In this document: positions 37,355 through 49,019 of the stretch, piece after piece
Position numbering within the stretch: position 1 is the stretch's first letter
Layout: each line of letters opens with the position of its first letter
From: Dromiciops gliroides
Lineage: Eukaryota > Chordata > Mammalia > Microbiotheria > Microbiotheriidae
Direction of reading: 5' to 3'
Assembly: GCF_019393635.1 (NCBI RefSeq)
Contig: NC_057867.1
Coordinates: 1,072,527 to 1,136,526, forward strand
DNA: 64,000 nt
The notes under the pieces: generated by a model
Told to the model about the DNA's origin: nothing
Database searches by the model: none
The model's input: the letters and a program-made list of their open reading frames with translations, nothing else
Translations under genes and position numbers: made by a program

Positions 37355-40039
37355 TTTTTTTTTTAATGAGATATTTTATTTTTTCCATTACATGTAAAGA
37401 TAGTTCTCAACTTTTGTTTATACATGCTTTACAATTTCAGATTTTTCTCCCTCCCTCCCCTCCCTCCCCCCTCCCCTAGACAGCAGGTAATCTGGTATAG
37501 GTTATATCTATATATCTCTATACGTATACATATAGATATATATATATACACACACATATATATATACACATAATAACATTAATCCTATTTCTGCATTAAT
37601 CCTGTTACAAGAGAAAGAATCAGAGCAGTGATGCAAAACCTCAAAATAGAAACCATATTATTATATGGTTCAATCAGCATCTATACTCCACAGTTCTTTC
37701 TTTCTTTTTTTTTCTTGGATTTGGAGATCCTCTTCTATCATGAGTTCCCTGGAACTCTTCTGTACCATTGCATTGGTGAGAAGAATATAGTCCATCACAG
37801 TAGGTCAACACTCAATGTTGATGATACTGTGTACAATGTTCTTCTGGTTCTGCTCATCTCACTCATCATCAGCTCACGTAAGACCCTCCAGGTTTCTCTG
37901 AACTCTTCCTGCTCATCATTTCTTACAGCACAATAGTATTCCATTGTATTCATATACCACAACTTGTCCAGCCATTCCCCAATTGATGGGCAACCCCCTC
38001 AACTTCCAATTCCTTGCTACCACGTAAAGAGCAGCTATAAATATTTTTGTACATGTGGGTCCCTTTCCCCCTTCCATGATTTCTTTGGGCAAAAGACCTA
38101 AAAGTGGGATTGCTGGGTCAAAGGGTATGCACAGCTTTATCGCCCTTTGGGCATAATTCCAAATTGCTCTCCAGAATGGTTGGATCAGCTCACAGCTCCA
38201 CCAACAATGTATTAGTGTTCCAATTTTCCCACAGCCTCTCCAACATTTATTATCTTCCTTTTTTGTCATTTTAGCCAATCTGATAGGTGTCAGGTGGTAC
38301 CTCAGAGTTGTTTTAATTTGCATCTCTCTAATCATTAGAGATTTAGAGCATTTTTTCATATGGGAATAGATAGCTTTGGTTTCTTCATCAGAAAACTGCC
38401 TGTTCATATCCTTTGACCATTTCTCAATTGGGGAATGACTTGGATTCTTATAAATTTGATTTAATTCCCTATATATTTTAGAGATGAGGCCTTTATCAGA
38501 AGCACTGGCCTCAAAAATTGTTTCCCAGCTTTCTGCCTCCCTTCCAATTTTGGATGCATTGCTTCTGTTTGTACAAAAATTTTTTAATTTAATATAATCA
38601 AAATCATCCACTTTGCATTTTATAATATACTCTATCTCATGTTTGGTCAAAAACTGTTCTCCTTTCCAAAGATCTGATAGGTACACTATTCCTTTCTCTC
38701 CTAATTTACCTATGGTATCACCTCTTATGTCTAAATCATGTATCCATTTTGACCTTATTTTAGTATAAGGTGTAAGATGTTGGTCTAAGCCTAATTTCTG
38801 CCATACTATCTTCCAGTTTTCCCAGCAGTTTTTGTCAAATACTGAGTTCCTATCCCAGAAGCTGGAGTCTTTGGGTTTATCAAACACTACATTACTAGTG
38901 TCATTTACTACTGCATTTCCTGAGCCTAGCCTATTCCATTGATCTACCACTCTATTTTTTAGCCAGTACCAGATAGTTTTGATGACTGCCGCTTTATAGT
39001 AAAGCTCCAGGTTTGGTACCGCTAACCCACCTTCCTGTGAATTTTTTTTCATTATTTCCCTGGATATTCTTGATTTTTTGTTTTTCCAGATGAATTTTGT
39101 TATTATTTTTTCTAGCTGTATAAAATAATTTTTAGGTAGCCTGATTGGTATGGCACTGAATAAGTAAATTAATTTAGGCAGTATTGTCATTTTTACTATA
39201 TTAGCTCTGCCTATCCATGAGCAATTAATATCTTTCCAATTATTTAGATCTGATTTGATTTGTGTGAAGAGTGTTTGGTAGTTGTGTTCATAGAGTTCCT
39301 GGGTTTGTCTTGGCAAGTAGACTCCCAGGTATTTTATATTACCTACCGTTACTTTAAATGGAATTTCTCTTTCTATCTCTTGCTGCTGGACTTTGTTGGT
39401 CATGTATAGAAATGCTGATGATTTATGTGGATTTATTTTATATCCTGCTACTTTGCTAAAGTTGTTAATTGTTTCAAGTAATTTTTGACTTGATTCTCGA
39501 GGATTCCTTAAGTATACCATCATATCATCTGCAAAGAGTGATAGTTTTGTTTCCTCCTTGCCTATTCTAATTCCTTTAATTCCTTTCTCTTCTCTGATTG
39601 CTAAAGCTAACATTTCTAGAACAATATTAAATAATAGGGGTGATAATGGACATCCCTGTTTCACCCCTGATCTTATTGGGAAGGCCTCTAATTTATCTCC
39701 ATTGCATATAATACTTGCTGATGGCTTTAGGTAGATACTGTTTATTATTCTAAGGAAAGCTCCCCCTATTCCTAAACTCTCTAGTGTTTTTATTAGGAAT
39801 GGGTGCTGTACTTTGTCAAAAGCTTTCTCTGCATCTATTGAGATAATCATATGATTTTGGTTGGTTTTCTTATTGATGTGGTTGATTATGTTAATAGTTT
39901 TCCTAATGTTGAACCAGCCCTGCATTCCTGGTATAAATCCCACCTGGTCATAGTGTATTATCCTGGTGATCACTTGCTGTAATCTCCTTGCTAATATCTT
40001 ATTTAAGATTTTAGCATCAATATTCATTAGCGAAATCGG
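37355..40039 (-). mobile_element. Young L1, 5' truncated, with long open ORF2
   Basis: Flanked by TGATAATTTCTT at 37343-37354 and 40040-40051. A minus-strand frame of 728 codons (37916-40102, the first dozen or so codons outside the element) covers reverse transcriptase from [15 protein letters not shown] through [18 protein letters not shown] and the catalytic [10 protein letters not shown] (about residue 190), to the C-terminal [16 protein letters not shown]. Compared with the copy at 20.7-21.1 kb a single-base shift near the C-terminus turns [10 protein letters not shown] into [10 protein letters not shown], ending the frame early. The N-terminal endonuclease is missing, so it cannot move itself. 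The 3' UTR runs to a T-tail at 37355. Confidence 0.92.
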
Positions 40040-40107
40040 TGATAATTTCTTAAAATATGGTGTCCACATTTTTTTTTTAATCATCGCTTTCAGGTAGTGC
40101 ATTCATT

Positions 40108-40273
40108 CTTTTTTTTTTTTTTGGGGGGGGGGGGGTGAGGCAATTGTGGTTAAGAGACTTGCCCAGGGTCACACAGCTAGTAAGTGTTAAGTGTCTGAGG
40201 CCGGATTTGAACTCAAGTCCTCCTGAATCCAAGAGGGCCAGTGCTTTATCCATTGTGCCACCTAGCTGCCCCT
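40108..40273 (-). mobile_element. MIR-related SINE
   Basis: Minus copy with a G-run beside its T-tail and a small internal insertion; it lies in the old L1. Confidence 0.92.
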
Positions 40274-40373
40274 CCAATAATTCTTAAGTTATCTCTTCTG
40301 GATCCCTTTTCCAGGCCAGTTGTTTTTTTTCCAATGAGATATTCCACATTTTCTTCTATTTTTCTTTTCTTTT

Positions 40374-40507
40374 TTTGCAGGACAATGGGGGTTAAATGAC
40401 TTGCCCAGGGTCACACAGCTAGTATCAAGTGTCTAAGGCTGGATTTTAACTCAGGTCCTTCTGAATCCAGGGCTGGTGCTTTATCCACTGTACCACCTAG
40501 CTGCCCC
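40374..40507 (-). mobile_element. MIR-related SINE
   Basis: Minus copy, a few bases lost after CACAGCTAGTA. TCTTCTATTTTTC before and TCTTCTATTTTTTC after are the target duplication. Confidence 0.93.
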
Positions 40508-40549
40508 TCTTCTATTTTTTCATTCTTTTGATTTTGTTTCCTTGATTCT

Positions 40550-40712
40550 TTTGTTTTGTTTTGTTTTGTTTGTTTTTGTGAGGCAATGAGGGTTAAGTGA
40601 CTTGCCCAGGGTCACACAGCTAGTAAGTGTCAAGGGTCTGAGCCCGGATTTGAACTCAGGTCCTCCTGAATCCAGGGCCGGTGCTTTATCCACTGCACCA
40701 TCTAGCTGCCCC
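40550..40712 (-). mobile_element. MIR-related SINE
   Basis: Minus copy with (TTTTG)n tail; flanks CTTGATTCTT on both sides. Confidence 0.93.
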
Positions 40713-40834
40713 GTTTGCTTGATTCTTGATGTCTCATGGAGTCATTAGCTTCCACTTGTCAGATTCTAATTTTTAAGGATTTATTTTCAGTTAGCTTTTT
40801 TACCTCCTTTTCCATTTAGCCAAATCTACTTTTT

Positions 40835-42362
40835 TTTAATAAAGTATTTTATTTATTTTTTTCCCATTACATGTAAAGATAGTTCTCAACTTTTGTTTAT
40901 ACAAGCTTTCCAATTTCAGATACTTCTCCCTCCCTCCTGTCCCTCCCCCCTCCCCTAGACAGCAGGTAATCTGATATAGGTTATATGTATGTATGTATAT
41001 ATATATATATATATATAAAACATTAAACATATTTCTGCATTAGTCATGTTATAAGAGAAAAATCAGAGCAATGAGGAAAAACCTCAAAATAGAAAAACAA
41101 CAGCACCAAAAACAAAAGAAATAGTATGGTTCATTCAGCATCTATACTCCACAGTTTGTTTTTTTTCCTGGATTTGGAGATCCTCCTCCATCATGAGTTC
41201 CCTGGAACCCTTCTGTACCATTGCATTGGTGAGAAGAATATAGTCCATCACAGTAGATCAACACACAATGTTGATGATACTGTGTACAATGTTCTTCTGG
41301 TTCTGCTCATCTCACTCAGCATCAGCTCATGTAAGACCCTCCAGGTTTCTCTGAACTCCTCTTGCTCATCGATTTTTACAGCACAATAGTATTCCATTAC
41401 ATTCATATACCACAACTTGTCCAGCCATTCCCCAATTGATGGTCATCCCCTCAACTTCCAATTCCTTGCCACCACATAAAGAGCAGCTATAAATATTTTT
41501 GTACATGTGGGTCCTTTTCCCCTTTCCATGATCTTTTTGGGAAAAAGACGCAAAAGTGGTATTGCTGGGTCAAAGGGTATGCACAGCTTTATAGCCCTTT
41601 GGGCATAATTCAAATTGTTCTCCAGAATGGTTGGATCAGTTCACAGTTCCACCAACAATGCATTAGTGTTCCAATTTTTCCACAGCTTCTCTAACATTTA
41701 TTATTTTCCTTTTTTGTCATTTTAGCCAATCTGATGGTGGTACCTCAGTTGTTTTAATTTGCATCTCTCTAATCATTAGTGATTTAGAGCATTTTTTTCA
41801 TATGGGAATAGATAGCTTTGATTTCTTCATCAGAAAACTACCTGTTCATATCCTTTGACTATTTCTCAATTGGGGAATGACTTGGATTCTTATAAATTTG
41901 ATTTAGTTCCCTATATATTTTAGAGATGAGGCCTTTATCAGAAGTACTGGCCATAAAAATTGTTTCCCAGCTTTCTGGCTCCCTTCTAATTTTGGATGCA
42001 TTGCTTCTGTTTGTACAAAACCTTTTTAATTTAATGTAATCAAAATCATCCATTTTGCATTTCATAATATCCTCTATCTCTTGTTTGGTCATAAATTGTT
42101 CTGTTCTCCATAGATCTGAGAGGTAAACTATTCCTTTCTCTCCTAATTTACTTATTGTATCACCCTTTATGTCTAAATCATGTACCCATTTTGACCTTAT
42201 TTTAGTATAAGGTATAAGATGTTGGTCTATGCCTAATTTCTGCCATACTATCTTCCAGTTTTCCCAGCAGTTTTTGTCAAATACTGAGTTCCTATCCCAG
42301 AAGCTGGAGTCTTTGGGTTTATCAAACACTACATTACTAGTGTCATTTACTACTGTGTTTCC
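40835..42362 (-). mobile_element. L1, 5' truncated
   Basis: ORF2 C-terminal part and 3' UTR. One open stretch at 41859-42329 reads [19 protein letters not shown] and [20 protein letters not shown]. It is more changed than the neighbour at 37.4-40.0 kb. AATCTACTTTTT at about 40824 and AATCTACTTTTTAAGG at 42364 are the duplicated target inside the old L1 ORF1. Confidence 0.9.
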
Positions 42363-42520
42363 CGAATCTACTTTTTAAGGAGTTCTTTTCTTCAGTAAAT
42401 TTTTGTACATGTTTTTCCCATTTTTTGTGCTTCCTTTATAAGTTGTTGACTGTTTTTTCATAATTCTCTTGCATCACTCTCATTTCTTTTCCCAATTTTT
42501 CTTCTACCTCTCTTATTTGA

Positions 42521-42671
42521 TTTTTTTTTTTTTTTGGTGAGGCAATTGGGGTTAAGTGACTTGCCCAGGGTCACACAGCTAGTAAGTGTTAAGTGTCTGA
42601 GGCCAGATTTGAACTCAGGTCCTTCTGAATCCAGGGCCGGTGCTTTATCCACTGTGCCACCTAGCTGCCCC
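42521..42671 (-). mobile_element. MIR-related SINE
   Basis: Minus copy; CTTATTTGATTTT flanks both ends. Confidence 0.95.
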
Positions 42672-42763
42672 CTTATTTGATTTTGAAAATCCTTTTTCAG
42701 CTCTTCCAGTTCTTTTTGCATCTGAGATCAATTCATATTTTTCTTTGAGGCACTGTATGTAGG

Positions 42764-42921
42764 TGTTTTTTTGTTTGTTTGTTTTTAGTGAGGCAATTGG
42801 GATTAAGTGACTTGCCCAGGGTCACATAGCTAGTAAGTGTCAAGGGTCTGAGGTCGGATTTGGACTCAGGTCCTCCTAAATCCAGGGCCGGTGCTCTATC
42901 TGCTGTGCCACCTAGCTGCCC
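42764..42921 (-). mobile_element. MIR-related SINE
   Basis: Minus copy; ATGTAGGTGTTTT before and after. Confidence 0.94.
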
Positions 42922-43565
42922 TCATGTAGGTGTTTTGACATTGTTGTCCTCTTCTGAGATTTTGTCTTGATCTTCCCTGTCTATGGTCAGGGTTTTTTTT
43001 TGGTTTTTGGTTTTTTGTTTTTTGCTTGTCTTTTCCAGCCTATTTAGTTACTTTTCAAGTTGAGCTCTGCTCCTGGGGTGGAAAGGGAAGGTGCCACAGG
43101 AAGCCTGGTGCTGCTCTGGGGCCATGGTGGGGCCTGGCTGTTAACTGGATATTGTGTTGGGACCCATGGTGGGGCCTAGTGCTGCCCCTGGACTGTTGTG
43201 GGGGGGGGGAGTATCTGGCCACTTGCCTGGTGCTTTGCTGGGATGGGGGGTACCCCCTGGGTGCTAGTTTGCTGTTGCTCTGGGGCCAAGGGGCCTTGGT
43301 CTCTGACCTGCACTAGGACTCAAGGCCTCGCTCTAGCTTGCTGAGGCAGGGCCTGCTCTAGACTCCTTTTACAAACCAAGTTAGATACACCTTTCCTGCC
43401 AAACTTCTGAGTCATCTTGGGCTAGAAAATTGTTTCCCCAGTTTTTTTGTGGGTTCTGATGTTGCAAAATTCATTTTCAGATGCTATTTTATAGTTGTTT
43501 CCAGGTGAATTTGAGACAGTTTGGGCAATTTCCTGCTTAGTCCATTATCTTGGGTCCTGAAAGTC

Positions 43566-43960
43566 CCTGCCCTCTGATAATGAATAAAGGATATGCCCCC
43601 CCCCATCACCAGTTTCCTCATCTGCAAAATGGGTGGGAAGATGGACTCTAAGGACCCTTTGCCAGTCTGTAGTCTATGTGCCTCCAAAACCTAACTGGAT
43701 TCTGTTCTCACGTGGTTGCCAGATCCAGCAGAACTTGACAGACCAAAGCAGCTTCTTTCCTTTGATGTTTTCAGAATGGCGAAAGCTGGCCAGCCAATTG
43801 TGCTTCTGAGAAAGAGCTGGGACTTTGAGTGGATTCTCTAGTTGTGATGTGATAACTTCCGACCCCCCAAAAAAAACCCCCTCCTTCAGTTCTGGGTTGG
43901 GTTGAGAGGCCAAGTATCCAGAGGTATTTGGCCCACTCCCCTCTGCCTGGCTTTCAGATC
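43566..43960. other. Intergenic, no gene seen
   Basis: Contains only a short MIR-like phrase (CAGTTTCCTCATCTGCAAAA, about 43610) and unique-looking DNA. Confidence 0.4.
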
Positions 43961-43979
43961 ACATGTGCCCTCTAATGTT

Positions 43980-44375
43980 CAGTTTTAGGAAGAACATCCA
44001 GAGGAAGGTGACCAGGATGAGGAAGGGCCTGAGGACCATGCCATATGATAATCAGTGAGGGAACTAAGAATATTTACCTTGACAAAGTTGGTGGTTGAAA
44101 TGTGGATGAGGATGCTAGCTAACTCAGGAGTCACAGGGAAATGTTGCAGAGTCAGATTGAGGTCAGGGCCTACTAACTAACCAGGCAAGGTGTCCTCCAG
44201 TGGAAGTGGCTCCTTCGTGAGGTGATAATTTCCCCCTCATTGGAGACATTCAGGGAGAGGCTGGGTGACCACTTGGGTATGTTGTACATAATGGGTTGGC
44301 TGTCTACAAAGCAGAGGTCTGCATTAGGAGGTTTCCAGATGGTGAAACTGAGGAGTTTTCCTGAAGGGTGACATT
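43980..44375 (+). repeat. CR1/L3-like 3' region
   Basis: GAGGAAGGTGACCAGGATGA, GAAGGGCCTGAGGACCATGC, CATTGGAGACATTCAGGGAG and AGGCTGGGTGACCACTTGGG follow the order of CR1/L3 3' regions. It is diverged. Confidence 0.6.
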
Positions 44376-44829
44376 GCATCCTGAGAGGTGGGGTGGCTTC
44401 CAGGAGGTCAGATCTGGGCTTTGTGTTTATCGCTCTTGAGCTCTTTATAACTCATTAACTATGAGGAGACAATATGGGTGCTACTGAACAGCCACTCCCA
44501 GAGTCTGCTCCCACTGTGGCTCAGAGAGGAGAGAAGGTGATCCCTTACCCACCAGGTTCTTGGGAAGCTGCCCCAACCCTGGACTCAGGTTGGCCCCTCT
44601 CTATTTCTAATATTCCTAGCCACATAGTGCCTAACATCTCGACATGGCAAAGAAAAAGTATTGGCTAATCCCACTACAAAGAGATCAGAGAGGGAAAGGA
44701 CCAGTCTGTACCAAAACCAAAAAGACAAAAGGCAGCTTTTTGCAAGTTTCCCAGACTTCCTTCTGTGTGAGGACCCCACCCCCTAAAAAGTTTGCATTCA
44801 AGCCTAGGCTGGAGTCTCATCTCAGAAGG

Positions 44830-44881
<52 letters not shown>

Positions 44882-45480
44882 CGCTCGCTTGCTCGCTGTT
44901 GGGAACAGGTCACATTTTCCCATCCCTCTCGGCCCTCACATCAATACTCCCTTTCTGACCTCTGGCTTGGCCTGCTGTCAGAGCAAGTGCAACAGGGCCT
45001 TGCCTCCTCTGGGGGCCACAGAGGGAGCTACCTACATGGTAGTTTCAGGACACCCAGGAGTAGCCATTGCCTCTCCTGCTGATCGGTGAGGCTGGAGATT
45101 CCCAAAAAAAGGAATGGAACCTTGAATTCTACTGAAAGAGCAAAACTCCCCAAGTCAGGGAGCTCCAGGAGAAGAATCACATGGAGTTTGAATTCCTTTG
45201 CATCCCTGGCTAAATGTTCTTCTCCATGGAGAGGGAGCCAGGAAGAATGCTTGGAAAGCTCCTAATAAATGCTCATTGACTGACTGACTGAATGACTGAC
45301 TAGCCTTGAGAAGCAGCAATCATTGGGTTGGGAAAAATCTGAGAGTCTAAAAAATGTTTTTTTGGACGAGTCAGTATTTTGTCATATGCATAAATGCTAA
45401 TGCTAGAAAAGAATAATAAAGTATAATACAAAAGCAACTGATTATAATAAATGACAACAACAACATTTTATTAAGAGTTA
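44376..45480. other. Intergenic, no gene seen
   Basis: Holds a (CT)n tract (44829-44880) and an L2/MIR3-type tail (AATAAATGCTCATTGACTGA, 45264-45283). No exon was recognised. Confidence 0.4.
44829..44896. repeat. (CT)n microsatellite with GCTC variants
   Basis: About 25 CT units followed by CGCT/TGCT variants. Confidence 0.95.
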
Positions 45481-45486
45481 AGGGCC

Positions 45487-45637
45487 GGGGGCAGCTAGGT
45501 GGCGCAGTAGATAAAGCACTGGCCTTGGATTCAGGAGGACCTGAGTTCAAATCCAGCTTCAGACACTTGACACTTACTAGCTGTGTGACCCTGGGCAAGT
45601 CACTTAACCCTTATTGCCCTGCAAAAAAAAAAAAAAA
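45487..45637 (+). mobile_element. MIR-related SINE
   Basis: Plus copy; AAGAGTTAAGGGCC on both sides. Confidence 0.95.
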
Positions 45638-46565
45638 GAGTTAAGGGCCATAGTGGACCTCAAGCAGAATTTGAGTCAATGGCAGTCCCTTTTTTTTAGA
45701 GTTGGAAATTGTGCTACCTGGGCTAACATCCAGGTGAGAGGAGGGGATGGGAGTGGGGCAGACGGGAGCTTTGTGTAGCTCTCTAAACAGGAAATGGCTG
45801 AAAAGGCTCTAAGGAAACATAAGGAAAGGAAAAGGTGTGGACACAGTGAAATTTTCAAGAGGAGCGGGACAGAAATTTGTCCTATGACTCTATAGCATCT
45901 AGCTTCTTCTGACAGCCTTGGTAGAGAAGCTAGCTCTGAAAGAATGAGGAAGGCATAGGACTGCTTATGGGACTACAATAACTTTGGCTCCATAGATTTG
46001 CAAGAGATCACAAGGCCTGTCATCCAGGAATGTCTGATCACCAAGATAGAGATAGGCAGTCCACTTTCCAGACTGCAGCAGGCCACTGTGTGTGCCTGAG
46101 AGAGTTACCTCTCACAAGAGGGTATGGATGTTTTTTTCTCACCCACCACCCAGTCCTCAAGTACGCATTGAAATGACACCAGATGGGCGAGTCACATTTG
46201 CTCCTAGTCAAGAAGCTCATTTATGTCTTCAATTTGGTAGGAGGAGGGAGCCATAATGGGATGTCTGGGCTTGACAAACAAATCCAGTCATGGCGGTCCA
46301 GCCAGCCAATGCTGGAGCCAATACCAGAAACCGAGCTGGGGCTGGGTTATGGAGGAGGAAAACGCCACGGTGCTCCGAGCAGCATGGGCAGCAGGCACAG
46401 ATCACTGACTTTTCCAGGAACACCACAGAGATTTTCAATGAAACAGTGCACAGGAAGTCAAAACAGGAGCTACACTAGTGAGTGAAGTGGTGCAGTGTGG
46501 CTTGGCATGGCATGGTGTGATGTGATTAGAATGGGAGTGGGTCTGACCTGTCTCTTAGAAGTGGT
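45638..46565. other. Intergenic, no gene seen
   Basis: Open frames at 46183-46485 (100 codons) and 46290-46478 have no known motif; not called. Confidence 0.35.
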
Positions 46566-46569
46566 AGAT

Positions 46570-46721
46570 GGGGCAGCTAGGTGGCACAGTGGATAGAGCA
46601 CTGGGCCTGGATTCAGGAGGACCTGAGTTCAAATCTGGCCTCAGATACTTGACACTTACTAGCTGTGTGACCCTGGGCAAGTCACTTAACCCCAATTGCC
46701 TCATCAAAAAAAAAAAAAAAA
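46570..46721 (+). mobile_element. MIR-related SINE
   Basis: Plus copy with a clean A-tail; AGAAGTGGTAGATG before and AGAAGTAATAGATG after. Confidence 0.94.
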
Positions 46722-46785
46722 GAAGTAATAGATGATCCTTGAGTGGTAGGTGACCCTTGGACAACGGTCCATAAAATCAGAATTA

Positions 46786-46929
46786 GGGGCAGCTAGGTGG
46801 CGCAGTGGATAGAGCACTGGGCCTGGATTCAGGAGGACCTGAGTTCAAATCTGGCCTCAGATACTTGACACTTACTAGCAAGTCACTTAACCCTCATTGC
46901 CCGGCAAAAACAAACAAACAAACAAACAT
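46786..46929 (+). mobile_element. MIR-related SINE
   Basis: Plus copy with a (CAAA)n tail; ATAAAATCAGAATT and ATAAAATCAGGATT flank it. CTGTGTGACCCTGGG is missing from the CORE. Confidence 0.94.
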
Positions 46930-47227
46930 AAAATCAGGATTGTTTCGTTCAGTATTTTTAACGCTAATATTCATCTAGCACAGCTTTTCTCAAGGTGGTT
47001 CTGTTATAGGTTAAGGTTAAAGGTTAAAGCAGTCTCAGCTCAGATACCATGGAATGCCATCTGAGATGCATGCTGGGAGACATGCTTCTTGGGAGAACAA
47101 ATCTAGGAGCTGAGTCCGCCTTTCAAAAATGCAACCTGGAACATGCTGATTCTAGGTTCTTTTGTTTACCCTCCTCTAAGGCACACTATGTTGTGGGTTT
47201 TTGTTTGGTTTTTTTTAAGGTAATGGG

Positions 47228-47370
47228 AGGGACAGCTAGGTGGTGGATAGAGTATGAGCCCTGGAGTCAGAAGAACCTGAGTTCAAATCTAGCCCCAGAC
47301 ACTTACTGGCTGTGTGACCCTGGGCAACTCATTTAAGCCCAAATGCCTCCAAAGTTAAAAAAAAACAACT
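47228..47370 (+). mobile_element. MIR-related SINE, diverged
   Basis: Plus copy with a shortened head (AGCTAGGTGGTGGATAGAG). TAATGGGAGG before and TAATGGGGAC after. Confidence 0.88.
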
Positions 47371-47700
47371 AATGGGGACAATTTTGAGATGTAATATGGA
47401 TACTTTCGGATTTTGGTCTTGGGATATGTATTAAATTCTGAGGCTTTCCTTCAAACCATTGATTGGATTAGGGTTTCCTTTTAGTTGTATTGAAATAAGA
47501 GAGAGAAAGAAAGCAAAGCAAACAAAAGGAAAAGTCTGGAAATAGCCAGTGACTCTGAAGAAACACAACCTTCATCTCCATGGCAACTGGGCAGGCTGTG
47601 AGGCTGGTGTGGGCACTGGCTAAATACCTAAGAATCTTTCCCTGAAGAACAATAGTTGCCGGGTTAAGGCTCACAGAGCCCTTTAGAAATATGGCCTCTA

Positions 47701-47863
47701 GGGGGCAGCTAGGTGGCACTGCAGTGGATAGAGCACGGGCTCTGGATTCAGGAGGACCTGAGTTCAAATACAACCTCAGACACTTGACATGTACTAGCTA
47801 TATGACCCTGGGCAAGTCACTGCCCTGCAAAAGAGAGAGAGAGAGAGAGAGAAAGAGAGATAA
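47701..47863 (+). mobile_element. MIR-related SINE with (GA)n tail
   Basis: Plus copy; loses the TTAACCC segment and ends in GAGAGA. Confidence 0.9.
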
Positions 47864-47914
47864 AAAGAAGCCTCATCTGATCATCTTAACAGCCCTGAGG
47901 GAAGGGCTCTTATT

Positions 47915-48035
47915 GGTCCCATTTTACACTTGAGGAAACTAAGGCAGGCAGAGGTAAAATGACTTGCCCAGGGCCACCTATCTAGGAAGTGTTTGAAGTC
48001 TCCAGGCCCTGGCCCACTGTGCTACAACTTTGCAG
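47915..48035 (-). repeat. Old MIR
   Basis: TTTTACACTTGAGGAAACTA, then ATGACTTGCCCAGGGCCACC; diverged MIR on the minus strand. Confidence 0.6.
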
Positions 48036-48084
48036 CCCCTGAACATGGTTGCAGACAATGTTGGAAGCTGCTAATTAGCCCTAA

Positions 48085-48262
48085 AGTCACGCAGGATCCT
48101 AGATCTGGAAAGAACTGAAAAGATCTAGTCTAATCCCCTCTTTTACAGACAAAGAAACTGAGGCCCAGAGAAGAGAAAGGACTTGGCTAGGGTCACTTAG
48201 GTTGTAAGAAGAAGAGTCCAAATTTGAACTCAGTGCTCTTCCCATTAGACAATGCTGTCTCC
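48085..48262 (-). repeat. Old MIR/Ther-type SINE
   Basis: AAGAAACTGAGGCCCAGAGA and GACTTGGCTAGGGTCACTTA followed by a diverged head. Confidence 0.6.
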
Positions 48263-48680
48263 TAAATGTTTGATGAATAAATCAATGAATATATTGCTCA
48301 CACCTTCTGAGGAAAGCAAGGTAAAATCTTCTTGGAAACCCCCATTGTGATGAGTCCCCCTTTTATGGCCCCCTTCAAACCACCTCTGACACTTCCTGTA
48401 TGACAAAATAGGGTGGCCCTGCCGAATAAAAGTTGAGGTGTCTATGCAAGGAAGTTTAAGGTGACAAGGGCTTCTCCCAACTTTAGAGGTCAGTGAACAG
48501 CGAGCTCTGCAGTGCACTGGGTGCAAATAGACCCAGAACGCCCCCTGCTGGAGGAGACCACAAGAGCTGTGGCTCTTGGCCCAGAGGCCTGGTCGTCTAG
48601 AGACAGTGGATCCCCAACCTGGAGTTCTAGCTACGCCCTTTTAAGAAGCAGCCTGCACACGTGGTTCATATGGAAGTAGG
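48263..48680. other. Intergenic, no gene seen
   Basis: Unique-looking sequence without supported features. Confidence 0.35.
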
Positions 48681-48689
48681 TTTTGCGTC

Positions 48690-48840
48690 ATTTCACGTAT
48701 ATATCACAAAGCTCACCTGCTGAATGGGTGGAAGGGTGGGAAGGAGGAAGGGAGAGAATTGGGAACTCAAAATGTTCAAAAATGAACATTAAAAATTGCT
48801 TACATGTAATTGGGAAATATTTCACAAAATACATTTATAT
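48690..48840 (+). mobile_element. L1 3' terminal piece
   Basis: GGGAAGGAGGAAGGGAGAGA, GGGAACTCAAAATGTTCAAA and GCTTACATGTAATTGGGAAA match L1 3' ends on the plus strand. Confidence 0.6.
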
Positions 48841-49019
48841 ATTCATACATGTATATATACAAACATATATATATATATGTATGTATATTGAGAGAGAGGG
48901 ACAGAGACAGAGAGCTTACACAACCTGACAGTACCTTCCAAAGTAAATTAAACATTTCGATGTACAACAAGGGAGCTGGTCAGTGGAGCCCATGTTAAGA
49001 AGCTGGGAAAGGCCCTGCT

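Larger units (their letters stand above)
36870..43565 (-). mobile_element. Older L1: ORF1 and 5' UTR, split by later insertions
   Basis: On the minus strand, from high to low coordinates: L1 5' end (GACCCAAGATAATGGACTAA near 43560-43540), 5' UTR, ORF1 coiled coil (MQKELEELKKDFQNQI at about 42720-42675), then ORF1 C-terminal pieces near 36.9-37.35 kb (ISGTTVRITQY-type RRM text and EIEGFQAFLMKRPELN), which match L1 ORF1p of other mammals. Within it lie two younger L1s (37355-40039, 40835-42362) and five SINEs. Only about 2 kb of this span is the old L1 itself. Confidence 0.65.
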
